DNA of 64,000 nucleotides from Mammaliicoccus sciuri (lineage in GTDB: Bacteria; Bacillota; Bacilli; Staphylococcales; Staphylococcaceae), in contig NZ_PPQD01000026.1 of NCBI RefSeq assembly GCF_002901825.1, positions 1 through 64,000 of the forward strand, given 5' to 3'. The notes below the pieces were generated by a model. It was not told where the DNA came from. It worked only from the letters and a program-made list of their open reading frames with translations, and did no database searches. Shown here piece by piece: positions 8,654-21,429 of this stretch. A program made the position numbers and the translations under genes. Each line of letters starts with the position of its first letter. Within the stretch, counting starts at the first letter, position 1.

Positions 8654-10163
8654 CTATGTGACCTCCTTTATCTTTATACCATTTATAAATATTTAACGTA
8701 TCTTGTTTATTGATAAATCTTAATCCTTTAGACAACATACCATTTCCATATGCTATTTGAATTGAGAAATGTGCAATATCTTTACGTTTAATAATTGGAT
8801 TTTCATGTAATTCAAAAGTTAAAATCTTATTTCTATTCGCCCAAATTGTTGTATATTCAAACGGTGTTGCATTCAATATGACAATTGAGTCGTCATAAAT
8901 TCTATATCCAGATTTCAACGTAATAATACTTGCGTAAAATAGCATAACTAAGAATATCACTAATCCTATAATCCAAGTATAAGACCATAAATATATTTGG
9001 ATAGGAACCACAATTAATAATAAAATAATTGTCGGAATCAACACTCTTCTACGAATACCTTGTTTAGGTAATCCTTTCTTTACTGAATGAAACTGAAACT
9101 GTGGAATAATGTCTTCAAGCAATTGATAAGCTTCTTTTTTCTTCATAAATGGCAAGATTGTCACAGTACCTACATCAGTATCTTCTCCATTTTCAAAATG
9201 TCCATCTGAAGTAATAATCGCTGATATTTTTGTGTATCCGATCACTTTTCTAAATATAGATTCTTCTTCTTTTAACGCTTGTATTCTTCTGATTGGAACG
9301 GTACGCTTTTGAACAGTTAACAGACCATATTTAACCGTTAAAAGTTCCCCATCAAATGTTAATTGATATTTATAATTTTTAATAAATACAATGAGTGATC
9401 CAATAATATAACTTAATATGATAAATACAAGCACAATTGAAATGATTACAAATGTTAAATTAACAACTTGATTAATTAGTGGGCTAATATAATCTTCGAT
9501 ATCGATTATTTGTGTTACAAATCCAAGTAATGAGCCAAGTGCCGCAAATACAATTAAAATACCACCACTTGTAAAACTCATTTTCAATAAATCTTTAGTT
9601 GATAATCTAAAGAACACGACTTCTTCTTTCTCATTAATAATATCTTGATGTTCAGAATCAGTCGACACAACTTGTTCCTCGTTTAAATCATCTTCGCTTT
9701 GCTCTTTATTTTTGATAGCAAATTTTCTTTCTTTTAAATATTTCGAAAGACTATCACTTTGTGACTTCGTAATTGTATCTAATTCAATGCCATCACTCGG
9801 TGTTTTAATACTTAAACTCACGCCACCTAACAATTGGTGTACTATATTTTGAGAAGTATCAACAGATTGAATCCTTTCAATATTTAACTCTTTACGATTT
9901 TTTGAAAAGACACCCCAAGTCATAATTAATTGGTCATTCTCAATCCAATAACGTGTATTGTAAATCTTAATTGCTTTAAAAATGCTACTTATAAGTGAAA
10001 AACCTAAAATAACAATAGGAAATGTAAGTTCCCAAATATTATCTAATCCACGTGTCATAACGATAAACGCAGCTATTATTAATGGAAATATATTCTCTTT
10101 TAAACTAGCTAAAAACCCACTAACATAAGATATTGGATGTAATCTTTGCGGATCAAACATCAT
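8643..10163 (-). CDS. PH-domain (bPH2) multi-pass membrane protein, YdbT-like
   Basis: 506-residue membrane protein with paired transmembrane helices near the N-terminus, around 195-255 and around 375-415. Each pair is followed by a bPH2-type domain; visible repeats are YWIENDQLIMTWGVFSKNR, YQLTFDGELLTVKYGLL and YRIYDDSIVIL. This repeated helix-hairpin plus PH layout is that of YdbT. Its start overlaps the stop of the upstream gene, implying stoichiometric translation with its partners. Confidence 0.85.
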   Translation of the reverse strand: MMFDPQRLHPISYVSGFLASLKENIFPLIIAAFIVMTRGLDNIWELTFPIVILGFSLISSIFKAIKIYNTRYWIENDQLIMTWGVFSKNRKELNIERIQSVDTSQNIVHQLLGGVSLSIKTPSDGIELDTITKSQSDSLSKYLKERKFAIKNKEQSEDDLNEEQVVSTDSEHQDIINEKEEVVFFRLSTKDLLKMSFTSGGILIVFAALGSLLGFVTQIIDIEDYISPLINQVVNLTFVIISIVLVFIILSYIIGSLIVFIKNYKYQLTFDGELLTVKYGLLTVQKRTVPIRRIQALKEEESIFRKVIGYTKISAIITSDGHFENGEDTDVGTVTILPFMKKKEAYQLLEDIIPQFQFHSVKKGLPKQGIRRRVLIPTIILLLIVVPIQIYLWSYTWIIGLVIFLVMLFYASIITLKSGYRIYDDSIVILNATPFEYTTIWANRNKILTFELHENPIIKRKDIAHFSIQIAYGNGMLSKGLRFINKQDTLNIYKWYKDKGGHIDAS

Positions 10164-10632
10164 CAGTCACCTCTTTAACCTTAGTCATGATATTTAATCT
10201 CGTTTGGTCAGCTATCTCTCGGTTGACCATTGGCAACACTTCTAAATTACCTGCTGTTACAACAACGACAAAATAAATATTAAACAATCTTGAAATTGGT
10301 CCGTGCTTTATCGTTACATATTGAATTCTGTCATAAGGCTGTACAAATCTCTTTTGATAATAAAGCCCACTTTGTACTTCAATATACCGTTCTCCAATTT
10401 CAAACGATGTTCTTCTAAGTCTTATGATCGGACTAATAAATCCTATCGCTATAATCAACAGCGCAATCGGTGTCACAATATAAATGAGAAATGTCCACCA
10501 ATCATATTTATGCCATAAAAATACAAATACACTGTACAAAATTAAGATAACTATGACATTTACAATATGATTTACATACTCATATTTTATAGACTGTTTT
10601 GGCATTTTATGTTCGAGTATTGGTTTATACAT
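10153..10632 (-). CDS. PH-domain (bPH2) membrane protein, YdbS-like
   Basis: 159-residue protein with two transmembrane helices (about 25-70) and a C-terminal bPH2 domain (FEIGERYIEVQSGLYYQKRF and PYDRIQYVTIKHG). It is the first gene of the PH-domain cluster that runs into acpS. The ATG at 10632 directly follows AGAGGAGATTAT; the upstream in-frame TTG would lie before the ribosome-binding site. Confidence 0.85.
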   Translation of the reverse strand: MYKPILEHKMPKQSIKYEYVNHIVNVIVILILYSVFVFLWHKYDWWTFLIYIVTPIALLIIAIGFISPIIRLRRTSFEIGERYIEVQSGLYYQKRFVQPYDRIQYVTIKHGPISRLFNIYFVVVVTAGNLEVLPMVNREIADQTRLNIMTKVKEVTDDV

Positions 10633-10672
10633 ATAATCTCCTCTATCATTCAATTTACGTGTATTATATCAT

Positions 10673-10714
10673 AAAAAAAGTGTGCGTAACCTTAGAGATT
10701 ACACACACTTTTTG
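10673..10714. terminator. Intrinsic terminator after cshA
   Basis: A 15-nt stem (10675-10689 with 10699-10713, AAAAAGTGTGYGTAA) has T-runs on both sides. It ends the minus-strand cshA transcript just before the PH-domain operon. Confidence 0.85.
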
Positions 10715-10722
10715 TTTAGTTT

Positions 10723-12273
<1,551 letters not shown>

Positions 12274-12307
12274 TTAATTCTTCTCGTCTTTTTTATTCAA
12301 CTTCTAT

Positions 12308-12336
12308 ATACTACCACCCTTTTACCAATAGCGCAA
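12308..12336 (-). promoter_or_regulatory. Probable cshA promoter
   Basis: On the minus strand TTGCGC (12331-12336), 17 nt, then TAGTAT (12308-12313) is the best promoter-like pair upstream of cshA. It leaves a 5' leader of about 50 nt. Confidence 0.45.
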
Positions 12337-12382
12337 TGCGATTAAATCGTCGTTTACATTTAATTTTCATAAACAAAAACAC

Positions 12383-12420
12383 AAAAAAACTGCACTAAAA
12401 AGGGATTTAGTACAGTTTTA
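12383..12420 (-). terminator. Intrinsic terminator after the esterase gene
   Basis: The stem AAACTGYACTAAA (arms about 12386-12399 and 12406-12419) is followed by a T-run on the minus strand. It closes ddl-murF-esterase. Confidence 0.8.
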
Positions 12421-12425
12421 CTTCT

Positions 12426-13106
12426 TTATTTATTTTTAAATATAAATTTTTCAACTTCATAAAAAACTTTATAATTAACTTTTGATAAACAAATTTCATG
12501 TGGTCCTTTATCAATTTCAACTATACGTGCATGCTTAATTCTCTTCACTAACGTTCTAGATTTTTCAATTGGAACAAGACCATCTATTGTGCCATGTATA
12601 ATTAATGTTTTAGCTGATATTTGTTCTGGAACATATAGCGCACTTTGCTGTAATTTTTTAAAAGCTACAAATGATTTATAGTTAATTTTGACTGTGCGTC
12701 TCACCATGAAATCAAGAATTTTCAAATCTGCATATCTCATATTATTGATAAATGTATATGGTGATTTCACCAAGTATTGTATATTGATATTTTCAAAAGC
12801 TGGGGCAATTAACACTAATTGATCAGGTTGTTTAATTTTAGCTAACAAACCTGCAATAATGCCACCCATTGAAAATCCTATAACAATGACTTTATCTGAT
12901 TTCTTCCTTAATGTCTCATATGATTGTTTCGCTCTTTCAAACCACATATCTTCATTTGTATCTTTAATCAATAAATTCAAGCCATGTCCTGGGTATTCCG
13001 GTGCTTCAAGTATAAAATCATAGCGACTACTCAAATATTCAATTAATGGTAATAACTCATAACGACCACCTGTATAACCATGTAAAAACAAGATACCTAC
13101 TTTCAT
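12426..13106 (-). CDS. Alpha/beta hydrolase, carboxylesterase-like
   Basis: 226-residue serine hydrolase. It has the HG oxyanion motif in ILFLHGYTGG, the nucleophile elbow GFSMGG, and candidate catalytic Asp (GTIDGLVP) and His (KGPHEIC). It resembles monoacylglycerol-lipase or Est30-type esterases. Its ATG overlaps the murF stop by 4 nt, so it is coupled to a cell-wall operon, but nothing in the sequence ties it to the wall. Substrate unknown. Confidence 0.85.
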   Translation of the reverse strand: MKVGILFLHGYTGGRYELLPLIEYLSSRYDFILEAPEYPGHGLNLLIKDTNEDMWFERAKQSYETLRKKSDKVIVIGFSMGGIIAGLLAKIKQPDQLVLIAPAFENINIQYLVKSPYTFINNMRYADLKILDFMVRRTVKINYKSFVAFKKLQQSALYVPEQISAKTLIIHGTIDGLVPIEKSRTLVKRIKHARIVEIDKGPHEICLSKVNYKVFYEVEKFIFKNK

Positions 13107-14452
13107 GTAAGTGCGTTAATAATCGTTTCGAGTGACATACCTCTAGAACCTTTAAACAAAGTGATAGAGTCTTCATTTAATTGATTTTTTAAATAGTCTG
13201 TGATTTCTTCTTTATCCTCAAAGTGATAAGTTTCAGTTATATATGCTTTCGCAATATTTGATATATGAGCCGCTTCTTCACCATATGTAATTAACGTTTG
13301 TATAGCTTTATGTTCTAAATAATAGCCAACTTGCTCATGCATCTCTCGACTCATTTCGCCTAATTCTAATACATCCGCAAGAATAAGTGTCTTATCTGTT
13401 TGTTCCATATTATGCAGTGTATCTATTGCTGCTTTCATACTCGTTGGACTTGCATTATATGCATCATTAATGAGTAGACCATATTGTTCTGTTTCAATTC
13501 TTTGCATACGCATATCGGTTAATACAAGATCATCTAAGGAGCTTTGAATTATGTCTTCCGTTACACCTAAATGTTTAGCAACTTGTATTGCATATGTTGC
13601 ATTTTTAACATTGTGTTCACCTAATATATTTAAATGATAAATGAAGTGACTATTATTCAAATGAAAGTTTATACCGTGACTTGATGATTGATTCGTTTTG
13701 ATGATGACATCATTATCATTCGCTATCCCTACAGATAGTTTGTCATGTTGCAATTTAGATACGAAAGGTTTAAGTAATGGCTCATCTCCATCGTAAATAA
13801 ATAGTCCATTCTCTTTAAGACCTTCTGTAATTTCAAATTTGGCTTTTGCAATACCTTCTCTAGAACCTAAATCTTGCATATGAGACTCACCAATATTCGT
13901 GATAATCGCAACATCAGGTTCTGCTAAATGAGTTAATTCACTAATTTCACCAAATCCACTCATACCCATTTCTAGAATGGATACTTCAGTATCTTCATTT
14001 AAGTCTAGTATCGTCAATGGGCAACCAATCTCATTATTATAATTTCCTTGTGTCTTCTTAACTTTAAATGATTTATTCAATACACATTCAACCATATCTT
14101 TAGTTGTTGTTTTCCCATTTGAACCGGTAATCGCAACAACTTTAGGGTTTACATATTTTAAATATGCTTTAGCTAAATTTTGTAATGCTGCTAATGTATT
14201 ATCAACAAAAATAATGGGTCCTTCTGGCGGATTCGGAACATCTTTTTGCCAAAATGATGCACCTGCACCATCATCAAGTGTTTGACGTACAAATTTATGA
14301 CCATCTACATTTTCACCTTTAAATGGTATAAACAAATTTGATTCAGCAATTTTTCTTGAGTCTATACATGTACCTTGAACAACGACATCAAGATATTCAT
14401 CTTGAATGTCACAATCAATCCATTCTTTAATTTTACGTAAATTAATATTCAT
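13103..14452 (-). CDS. murF: UDP-MurNAc-tripeptide--D-alanyl-D-alanine ligase MurF
   Basis: 449-residue Mur ligase. The ATP loop is ITGSNGKTTTKD near residue 108, and NEIGCPLTIL and LINDAYNASPTSM mark the central and C-terminal domains. It adds D-Ala-D-Ala to UDP-MurNAc-tripeptide in the last cytoplasmic step of peptide assembly. It follows ddl, which supplies D-Ala-D-Ala, by 11 nt, so substrate supply and use are co-transcribed. Confidence 0.97.
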   Translation of the reverse strand: MNINLRKIKEWIDCDIQDEYLDVVVQGTCIDSRKIAESNLFIPFKGENVDGHKFVRQTLDDGAGASFWQKDVPNPPEGPIIFVDNTLAALQNLAKAYLKYVNPKVVAITGSNGKTTTKDMVECVLNKSFKVKKTQGNYNNEIGCPLTILDLNEDTEVSILEMGMSGFGEISELTHLAEPDVAIITNIGESHMQDLGSREGIAKAKFEITEGLKENGLFIYDGDEPLLKPFVSKLQHDKLSVGIANDNDVIIKTNQSSSHGINFHLNNSHFIYHLNILGEHNVKNATYAIQVAKHLGVTEDIIQSSLDDLVLTDMRMQRIETEQYGLLINDAYNASPTSMKAAIDTLHNMEQTDKTLILADVLELGEMSREMHEQVGYYLEHKAIQTLITYGEEAAHISNIAKAYITETYHFEDKEEITDYLKNQLNEDSITLFKGSRGMSLETIINALT

Positions 14453-14463
14453 TCTGTTTACCC

Positions 14464-15564
<1,101 letters not shown>

Positions 15565-15717
15565 CTATATTTTATCATGTTTTTAGCTATTGTTGCACGT
15601 ATCAACATGACTATTTTAAAAATAACGCTTTTCTGAATAGCAAAATTGTATCACTTTATGTACAATCAAGTTATAATAAAAATTATGAAATTTAGTGTTA
15701 ATTAAAGGAGTCTTTTA

Positions 15718-16917
15718 ATGGAAACTTCTACTCGTACATTAAATAAATCGTTTCTAGAAAGAATAGATTGGCGATTAATCACGATTATTCTTATCCTATT
15801 TGGAACGAGTTGTTTAATAATCAATTCTGCAATGTCTGGCGGACAATATGAAACAAACTTTTTACTTAAACAAGTCTTGTACTATGTGCTTGGTTTTATT
15901 TTAGCCGTTGCCTTAATGTTCATATCTCCAAAGACACTAAGAAAATATGTTTGGATTATATACATAATTGGAAACTTATCATTAGTTGGACTATTAATTC
16001 TACCTGAATCTAGCTTTACACCTATTATTAATGGTGCTAAAAGTTGGTACAGACTGGGACCTATCAGTATCCAACCATCTGAGTTTATGAAAATCATTTT
16101 AATTATTGCGCTATCTAATGTTATCTATCAACATAATAGATTTACTTACAATAAATCATTATCAAGAGACTTTAATTTATTACTAAAAATTGGTTTAACT
16201 TCTTTAGTACCAATGTTATTAATACTTTTGCAAAATGATTTAGGAACAACACTTGTATTAATTGCGATTATACTTGGTATCGTTGTTGTTTCTGGCGTAA
16301 CATGGAGAATACTCGCACCAGCATTCATCGCATTATTCGGACTTGGTTCAAGTATCATTTTATTAATGATTTTTAAACCAAGTGTTATTGAGAAAGTTTC
16401 GGGTATTAAGACGTATCAATTAGGACGTATTAATTCCTGGCTAGATCCTTATGCATACAGCTCAGGCGATGGATACCATTTAACAGAATCTTTAAAAGCA
16501 ATTGGTTCTGGTCAAATATTTGGTAAAGGCTTAAATAACGGTGAAGTTTATATTCCTGAGAACCATACCGATTTTATATTTTCAATCATTGGTGAAGAAT
16601 TTGGATTTATCGGAACGATGGCAGTACTAATTATTTTCTTAGCTTTATTCATACACTTAATTAGAATGGCTACTACGACACGTCATCCGTTTAATGTTGT
16701 ATTTATAATCGGATATTTATCATTCGTACTATTCCACGTTGTACAAAATATCGGTATGACAATTCAACTGCTACCTATCACGGGTATCCCATTACCATTT
16801 ATAAGTTATGGTGGGTCAGCTTTATGGTCATTAATGGCAGGTGTCGGTATATTACTATCCATCTATTACCACGAAAAAGATAAATTCACAGAATCTGGTC
16901 AAAAAGCCGACATATAA
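15718..16917 (+). CDS. rodA: SEDS-family peptidoglycan glycosyltransferase RodA
   Basis: 399-residue polytopic membrane protein with about ten transmembrane helices. SEDS hallmarks include NGAKSWYRLGPISIQPSEFMK and, later, ENHTDFIFSIIGEEFGFIG and GIPLPFISYGGSALW. SEDS proteins polymerise lipid II together with a class B PBP. The locus (divergent from ddl) and length match staphylococcal RodA rather than FtsW. A strong GGAG site precedes the ATG and a bidirectional terminator follows. Confidence 0.93.
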   Translation: METSTRTLNKSFLERIDWRLITIILILFGTSCLIINSAMSGGQYETNFLLKQVLYYVLGFILAVALMFISPKTLRKYVWIIYIIGNLSLVGLLILPESSFTPIINGAKSWYRLGPISIQPSEFMKIILIIALSNVIYQHNRFTYNKSLSRDFNLLLKIGLTSLVPMLLILLQNDLGTTLVLIAIILGIVVVSGVTWRILAPAFIALFGLGSSIILLMIFKPSVIEKVSGIKTYQLGRINSWLDPYAYSSGDGYHLTESLKAIGSGQIFGKGLNNGEVYIPENHTDFIFSIIGEEFGFIGTMAVLIIFLALFIHLIRMATTTRHPFNVVFIIGYLSFVLFHVVQNIGMTIQLLPITGIPLPFISYGGSALWSLMAGVGILLSIYYHEKDKFTESGQKADI

Positions 16918-16953
16918 AAAAACCGCATCCTCAAATCGAGGATGCGGTTTTTT
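16916..16953. terminator. Bidirectional terminator after rodA
   Basis: The stem AAAAACCGCATCCTC (16917-16931) pairs with 16937-16951, is GC-rich and has T-runs on both strands. It serves rodA and the converging small gene at 16965-17099. Confidence 0.92.
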
Positions 16954-16964
16954 AGTTCACCTAT

Positions 16965-17099
16965 TTATTTCAACTTGTTAGTTGCGACATTCGGCAAACT
17001 ACGCATTATTTCTATTCGTGACTTAGTTTCTGTTATGTTTACGCCTAATGATGATAAAAGTTTGACCACATTCTTTACCTTTGACTTAGGTTGATTCAT
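16965..17099 (-). CDS. Small basic hypothetical protein (44 residues)
   Basis: A 45-codon reading frame starts with ATG after a strong GAGGTGGTACCC site. It encodes a 44-residue basic peptide that begins MNQPKSKVKNVVKLLSSLGV and ends NVATNKLK. There is no signal peptide or membrane segment. It lies just before the bidirectional terminator of rodA and has its own upstream region. I do not recognise the family; the good ribosome-binding site and sensible composition argue that it is a real gene. Confidence 0.6.
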   Translation of the reverse strand: MNQPKSKVKNVVKLLSSLGVNITETKSRIEIMRSLPNVATNKLK

Positions 17100-17240
17100 G
17101 GGTACCACCTCTTATTCAATTTAATTACCTTAAGTTCATTCTACTCTAAATTAAGTAGTTTGACTATAGTTCATTCGGCCTATATTGTTATTTTTTTGTT
17201 TAATTTGTTATTTTTTTATAATAATTATATGAATGATTTC

Positions 17241-17444
17241 TTAAACAACTTCATATCCAGCATCGAAAATAGCATTTTCGATATTATCGATACTAGCAGG
17301 ATCTTCATAAACGACACGTACTTGATTATCATCAGGACTAGCTACAACTTCTTTAACACCGATTAATTGACCAACTGATTCCTCAACTGCTTGTTTGCAA
17401 TGCCCACAAGACATACCTTCAACATTAATAATTTGTTCTTTCAT
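17241..17444 (-). CDS. Heavy-metal-associated domain protein, CopZ-like copper chaperone
   Basis: 67-residue HMA-domain protein with the metal motif GMSCGHC at residues 10-16 and the typical ending AIFDAGYEVV. This is the fold and length of the copper chaperone CopZ, which hands Cu(I) to CopA. No copA or csoR lies beside it, so it is an orphan copy and the metal partner is inferred only from the family. Confidence 0.88.
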   Translation of the reverse strand: MKEQIINVEGMSCGHCKQAVEESVGQLIGVKEVVASPDDNQVRVVYEDPASIDNIENAIFDAGYEVV

Positions 17445-17596
17445 TTATAACACTCCTATATATTTAAATGATATTTTAATTGATGCCTTTTCATAATCAT
17501 TATATGCATATGTTTTAGAAGGGTCAAATACAACCTTTTCAATTTTAATTTAAATGTATTATACTAGTTTAAAGATAAAGAAACGGAGGCATTGGT

Positions 17597-19078
17597 ATGA
17601 ACTACTTCTCATATTTTTCATTTGATTTTTCCATCATAGTATCAGTGCTACTTATTACAGCATTTATTCTGAATGTTGTGTTTGGATTTATTATCATATT
17701 CTTAGAACCAAGAGAAGCTGGTGCGATTTGGGCTTGGTTGTTAGTGCTTTTATTTGTTCCAATATTAGGATTTATACTTTACCTACTATTTGGGAGACAA
17801 ATTCAAAGAAAGAGTATTTTCAACTTAGATGAACAAGATAAAATAGGTCTTGAACACATCATTAATGAGCAAATCAAAGCAATTGATGAAAATAATTTCG
17901 AAATTGATAAGCCTGAGATATCTAATTATAAGCATCTTATTCATATGTTGCTTTACAATAACTCAGCCTTCTTAACAACTGACAACAAAGTTGAAATGTT
18001 TACAGATGGACATGATAAATTCGATGCACTTATTGAAGATATTAGAAAAGCTGAGTCATATATCCATATTCAATATTATATCTTTAAAAAGGATAACTTA
18101 GGTAAAAAGATCTTATTTGAACTTGAAAAGAAACTTCAAGAAGGTTTAGAAGTTAAAATGTTATATGATGACATGGGATCTCGTAAATTAAATTTATCTT
18201 CATTCAAGAAATTTAGAGCACAAGGTGGAGAAGTTGCAAGTTTCTTCCCTTCTAAACTCCCACTCATTAACTTTAGAATGAACAACCGTAACCATAGAAA
18301 GATTGTTGTTATTGATGGAAAAGTTGGTTACGTAGGTGGCTTTAATGTCGGAGATGAATATTTAGGTTTAGATAAAAAATTTGGTTATTGGCGAGATACG
18401 CACTTAAGATTAGAAGGTGACTCAGTCAATGCGTTACAGCTTAGGTTTATGTTGGACTGGAACTCTCAATCTACACGTGACAAGATGCGCTATGAATCTA
18501 AATACTTCCCTGATGTTGAATCTGGCGGAAAAGTTGGTATTCAAATTGCTTCAAGTGGTCCTGATGAAGATTGGGAACAAATCAAATATGGGTATTTAAA
18601 AATGATATCAGAAGCTAAAAAACATATTTACATACAAACACCTTATTTCATTCCAGATTTATCATTTTTAGACGCCATTAAGATAGCTGCCCTTTCCGGA
18701 GTAGATGTTAATGTGATGATTCCTAATAAGCCCGATCACCCATTTGTTTATTGGGCAACATTTGCCAATGTCGGCGAATTAATAAAAGCTGGCGTCAATG
18801 TTCATATTTATGAAAAAGGCTTTATACACACTAAGATGGTAGCCATAGACGATGAAGTTGTAAGTATTGGTACAGCAAACATGGATAATAGAAGCTTTGT
18901 ATTAAATTTCGAAGTTAATGCCTTTATTTACGACGGTGAAATCGCTAAAAATTCACGCTTAGCTTATGAGAATGATATGACACATTCATCATTATTAACA
19001 GTTGAAAGATATGAAAACAGAAGCACGTGGATTAAATTAAAAGAAGGTATAGCACGATTGCTATCACCATTATTGTAA
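17597..19078 (+). CDS. cls: Cardiolipin synthase
   Basis: 493-residue phospholipase D superfamily enzyme. Two N-terminal transmembrane helices (about 8-35 and 42-62) precede two HKD motifs: [17 protein letters not shown] near residue 233 and [20 protein letters not shown] near 410. It condenses two phosphatidylglycerols to cardiolipin at the membrane. It stands alone between the copZ-like gene and a terminator. A TTTCAA-17-TATACT pair just upstream is a plausible promoter. Confidence 0.95.
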   Translation: MNYFSYFSFDFSIIVSVLLITAFILNVVFGFIIIFLEPREAGAIWAWLLVLLFVPILGFILYLLFGRQIQRKSIFNLDEQDKIGLEHIINEQIKAIDENNFEIDKPEISNYKHLIHMLLYNNSAFLTTDNKVEMFTDGHDKFDALIEDIRKAESYIHIQYYIFKKDNLGKKILFELEKKLQEGLEVKMLYDDMGSRKLNLSSFKKFRAQGGEVASFFPSKLPLINFRMNNRNHRKIVVIDGKVGYVGGFNVGDEYLGLDKKFGYWRDTHLRLEGDSVNALQLRFMLDWNSQSTRDKMRYESKYFPDVESGGKVGIQIASSGPDEDWEQIKYGYLKMISEAKKHIYIQTPYFIPDLSFLDAIKIAALSGVDVNVMIPNKPDHPFVYWATFANVGELIKAGVNVHIYEKGFIHTKMVAIDDEVVSIGTANMDNRSFVLNFEVNAFIYDGEIAKNSRLAYENDMTHSSLLTVERYENRSTWIKLKEGIARLLSPLL

Positions 19079-19086
19079 ATACTTAG

Positions 19087-19130
19087 CGGGTAGAAGAGAC
19101 GATTGTTCAAACTTTTCTACCTGTTTTTTT
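19087..19130 (+). terminator. Intrinsic terminator after cls
   Basis: The stem GGTAGAA/TTCTACC (19089-19095 with 19115-19121) is followed by a run of seven T. It ends just before the ribosome-binding site of the next gene. Confidence 0.7.
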
Positions 19131-19142
19131 AAGGAGAAAGAT

Positions 19143-19808
19143 ATGAATAAAGAACAAATTATTAAAGAAGCAGAATCATATGTTAGCACATTACACAAAA
19201 ACGATACGACCGGACATGACTTTGAGCATATTTTAAGAGTTAGACATCATGCTCTAGATATTGCTCAGTTTGAGGAAGTGGATTTGTTTGTAGTTGAATT
19301 AGCAAGTTTACTACACGATGCTGTCGATAAGAAATTATTTAAAGATGGCAACACAGCTTGGCAACAACTTTATCAATGGATGAAAGACATGGAGATAAGC
19401 GAATCTATTCAAACAGAGATTATCCATATTCTAAAGTATATTAGTTATAATGGTGGTAAAAATGAAGGTAAACTTACAAGCTTAGCAGGAAAGATCGTCC
19501 AAGATGCAGATCGAATTGATGCGATTGGCGCTATAGGAATAGCAAGAACATTTCAATATGCTGGTCATTTTAAAGAGCCTATGCATATCTCCACTCAACA
19601 ACCACGCAATTTAAATGATTTACAAGAGGATCAATATCATAATGAACCGAATACGGCAATTAATCATTTTTACGAGAAATTATTATTATTAAAGGATTTA
19701 ATGAATACTAAACGGGGCAAACAAATCGCTGAAGAACGCCACTTATTTATGGAGAACTTTTTAAAACAATTTTATAAAGAATGGGATATAACTAAAAAAA
19801 CAAACTAA
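19143..19808 (+). CDS. HD-domain phosphohydrolase
   Basis: 221-residue protein with HD metal-binding residues: His in HDFEHILRV, the HD pair in LASLLHDAVD near residue 58, and Asp in IVQDADRIDAIGAIG. The layout matches the YedJ-like HD family of metal-dependent phosphohydrolases with unknown natural substrate. AAGGAGAAAGAT precedes the ATG. It is followed by a terminator hairpin overlapping its stop codon. Confidence 0.88.
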   Translation: MNKEQIIKEAESYVSTLHKNDTTGHDFEHILRVRHHALDIAQFEEVDLFVVELASLLHDAVDKKLFKDGNTAWQQLYQWMKDMEISESIQTEIIHILKYISYNGGKNEGKLTSLAGKIVQDADRIDAIGAIGIARTFQYAGHFKEPMHISTQQPRNLNDLQEDQYHNEPNTAINHFYEKLLLLKDLMNTKRGKQIAEERHLFMENFLKQFYKEWDITKKTN

Positions 19809-19832
19809 TCACGATGATTAGTTTGTTTTTTT
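19801..19832. terminator. Intrinsic terminator between the HD gene and yidC
   Basis: The stem CAAACTAATCA (19801-19811) pairs with TGATTAGTTTG (19815-19825) and is followed by T7. It separates the converging HD gene and yidC. Confidence 0.85.
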
Positions 19833-19836
19833 GATT

Positions 19837-20706
19837 TTATTTCTTTTTCTTCTTATTAGATACGAGTTTAGCTGGTTTCTTCTCTTTGTTAGCTTCTTGT
19901 TGATTTTTCTCATGTGCTTCAATGATTGGTTTCATTTCTTCTTCTACTTTGTTGTTATAGAAGACGTTACCTAACCATGTTTGAACAACTAAGAATGCAC
20001 CACCGACTGCCCAGTATAAACCTAATGCAGATGCTGAAATGTATGACATCCAAATAATCATAATTGGAGAAATAAACATCATCATTCTCATCATATTTTT
20101 CTGTTCATCTGGAACATTTGCATACTTCATAGAAACAAATGCTTGTAATGCATAAATGATACCTGCAATGATTGTAATAATTAAATCAGGTTCAGTTAAA
20201 TTAAACCATAAGAAATTCGGATATTCTGTAATTCCGCCTTCAGTAGGATATTTTAATACATAGAATAATCCCATGACGATTGGCATTTGTATAACGATTG
20301 GTAAACAACCCATGTTCATTGGATTAATACCATGTTTTTTGTATAATGCCATCATTTCTTGATTGGCTGCCATTTTTTCTTCTTGAGTACGAGCACGCTT
20401 AACTTTTTCTTGAATTGCTTCCATTTCAGGTTTAGCAAGTTTCATTTTTTCACGCATTAACTTTTGATTCTTATACGTCTTCATCATAAATGGGAATAAC
20501 GCAAAACGAACAATTAATGTTATAACGATAATAGCTAGACCATAATCGTGATTCAAATTTGTACCAAGCCAATGAATAACACTATCCATCGGTTTTACGA
20601 ATGTATTATAAAAGAATCCATCCCTATTCTCAGGTTTAGAATAATCACAACCAGCTAGCACAACCATTACACCAAATAATAATGGCCATAAAGCTTTTTT
20701 CTTCAT
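19837..20706 (-). CDS. yidC: Membrane protein insertase YidC (lipoprotein precursor)
   Basis: 289-residue YidC/Oxa1 insertase. A lipoprotein signal ends in the lipobox LAGC (Cys at about 19). Transmembrane helices follow at about 58-80, 130-150, 175-195 and 205-245. The cytoplasmic hairpin [20 protein letters not shown] and the lysine-rich tail ending KKKKK are typical. It inserts and folds membrane proteins with or without SecYEG. The gene is monocistronic. Confidence 0.96.
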   Translation of the reverse strand: MKKKALWPLLFGVMVVLAGCDYSKPENRDGFFYNTFVKPMDSVIHWLGTNLNHDYGLAIIVITLIVRFALFPFMMKTYKNQKLMREKMKLAKPEMEAIQEKVKRARTQEEKMAANQEMMALYKKHGINPMNMGCLPIVIQMPIVMGLFYVLKYPTEGGITEYPNFLWFNLTEPDLIITIIAGIIYALQAFVSMKYANVPDEQKNMMRMMMFISPIMIIWMSYISASALGLYWAVGGAFLVVQTWLGNVFYNNKVEEEMKPIIEAHEKNQQEANKEKKPAKLVSNKKKKK

Positions 20707-20787
20707 TTTTCCACCTCTATTGATATACTCACATAAAACTCATTCTATCATAGAATAGCGACAACATAAATCAATATATTAATTTTA

Positions 20788-21429
20788 TCAAATATTTTTA
20801 TACTGTTTATGAAAGCCCTTCACAGTTTGTTCAATATTTTGACTTTTCGCTATAGCAGAAATAACACTTACGCCATTTGCGCCCGCTTTAATGAGCGGTT
20901 GCACATCAACTTCAGTTATACCACCGATTGCAACGATAGGAATATCTTGATTGATTTTTCTCACCTTCTCAATCATTTGATATCCACCTTCATCTCCTGC
21001 ATCAGCTTTAGAATTTGTAGAATGTATAGGTCCCGTTCCAATATAATCGACTTCAGATATATCAGAGTGATCATATTCAATTTTATTTGCAACACTCAAG
21101 CCAATTATTTTATCTTTAAACTTATCTTTAAACTCAGATACATTTCGGTCATCTTGTCCAACATGAATACCATCTGCATTTAATTTAATTGCTAAATCTA
21201 CATCATCATTGACGATAAATGGAACTTGATATTGTTTACACAACTCAAATAATGATTGCGCAAGTGCTTCTTTTTCTGATCCTTTTTTACTCTTCTCACC
21301 TTTTTCACGAAACTGAAACATCGTGATGCCTGCTTTTAAAGCTTCTTCAACAACACTTATTAGATTACCATCAGCAATATCTTGACTACCTGCTATAAAA
21401 TATACTTTCAAAGTTTTTGGATCAAACAT
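20788..21429 (-). CDS. thiE: Thiamine phosphate synthase
   Basis: 213-residue TIM-barrel enzyme. MFQFREKG and VPFIVNDDVDLAIKLNADG bind pyrimidine and pyrophosphate, and GTGPIHSTNSKADAG and AIGGITEVDV complete the phosphate site. It couples HMP-PP with thiazole phosphate to give thiamine phosphate. It directly follows thiM and is the last gene of the TPP-riboswitch operon. Confidence 0.97.
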   Translation of the reverse strand: MFDPKTLKVYFIAGSQDIADGNLISVVEEALKAGITMFQFREKGEKSKKGSEKEALAQSLFELCKQYQVPFIVNDDVDLAIKLNADGIHVGQDDRNVSEFKDKFKDKIIGLSVANKIEYDHSDISEVDYIGTGPIHSTNSKADAGDEGGYQMIEKVRKINQDIPIVAIGGITEVDVQPLIKAGANGVSVISAIAKSQNIEQTVKGFHKQYKNI

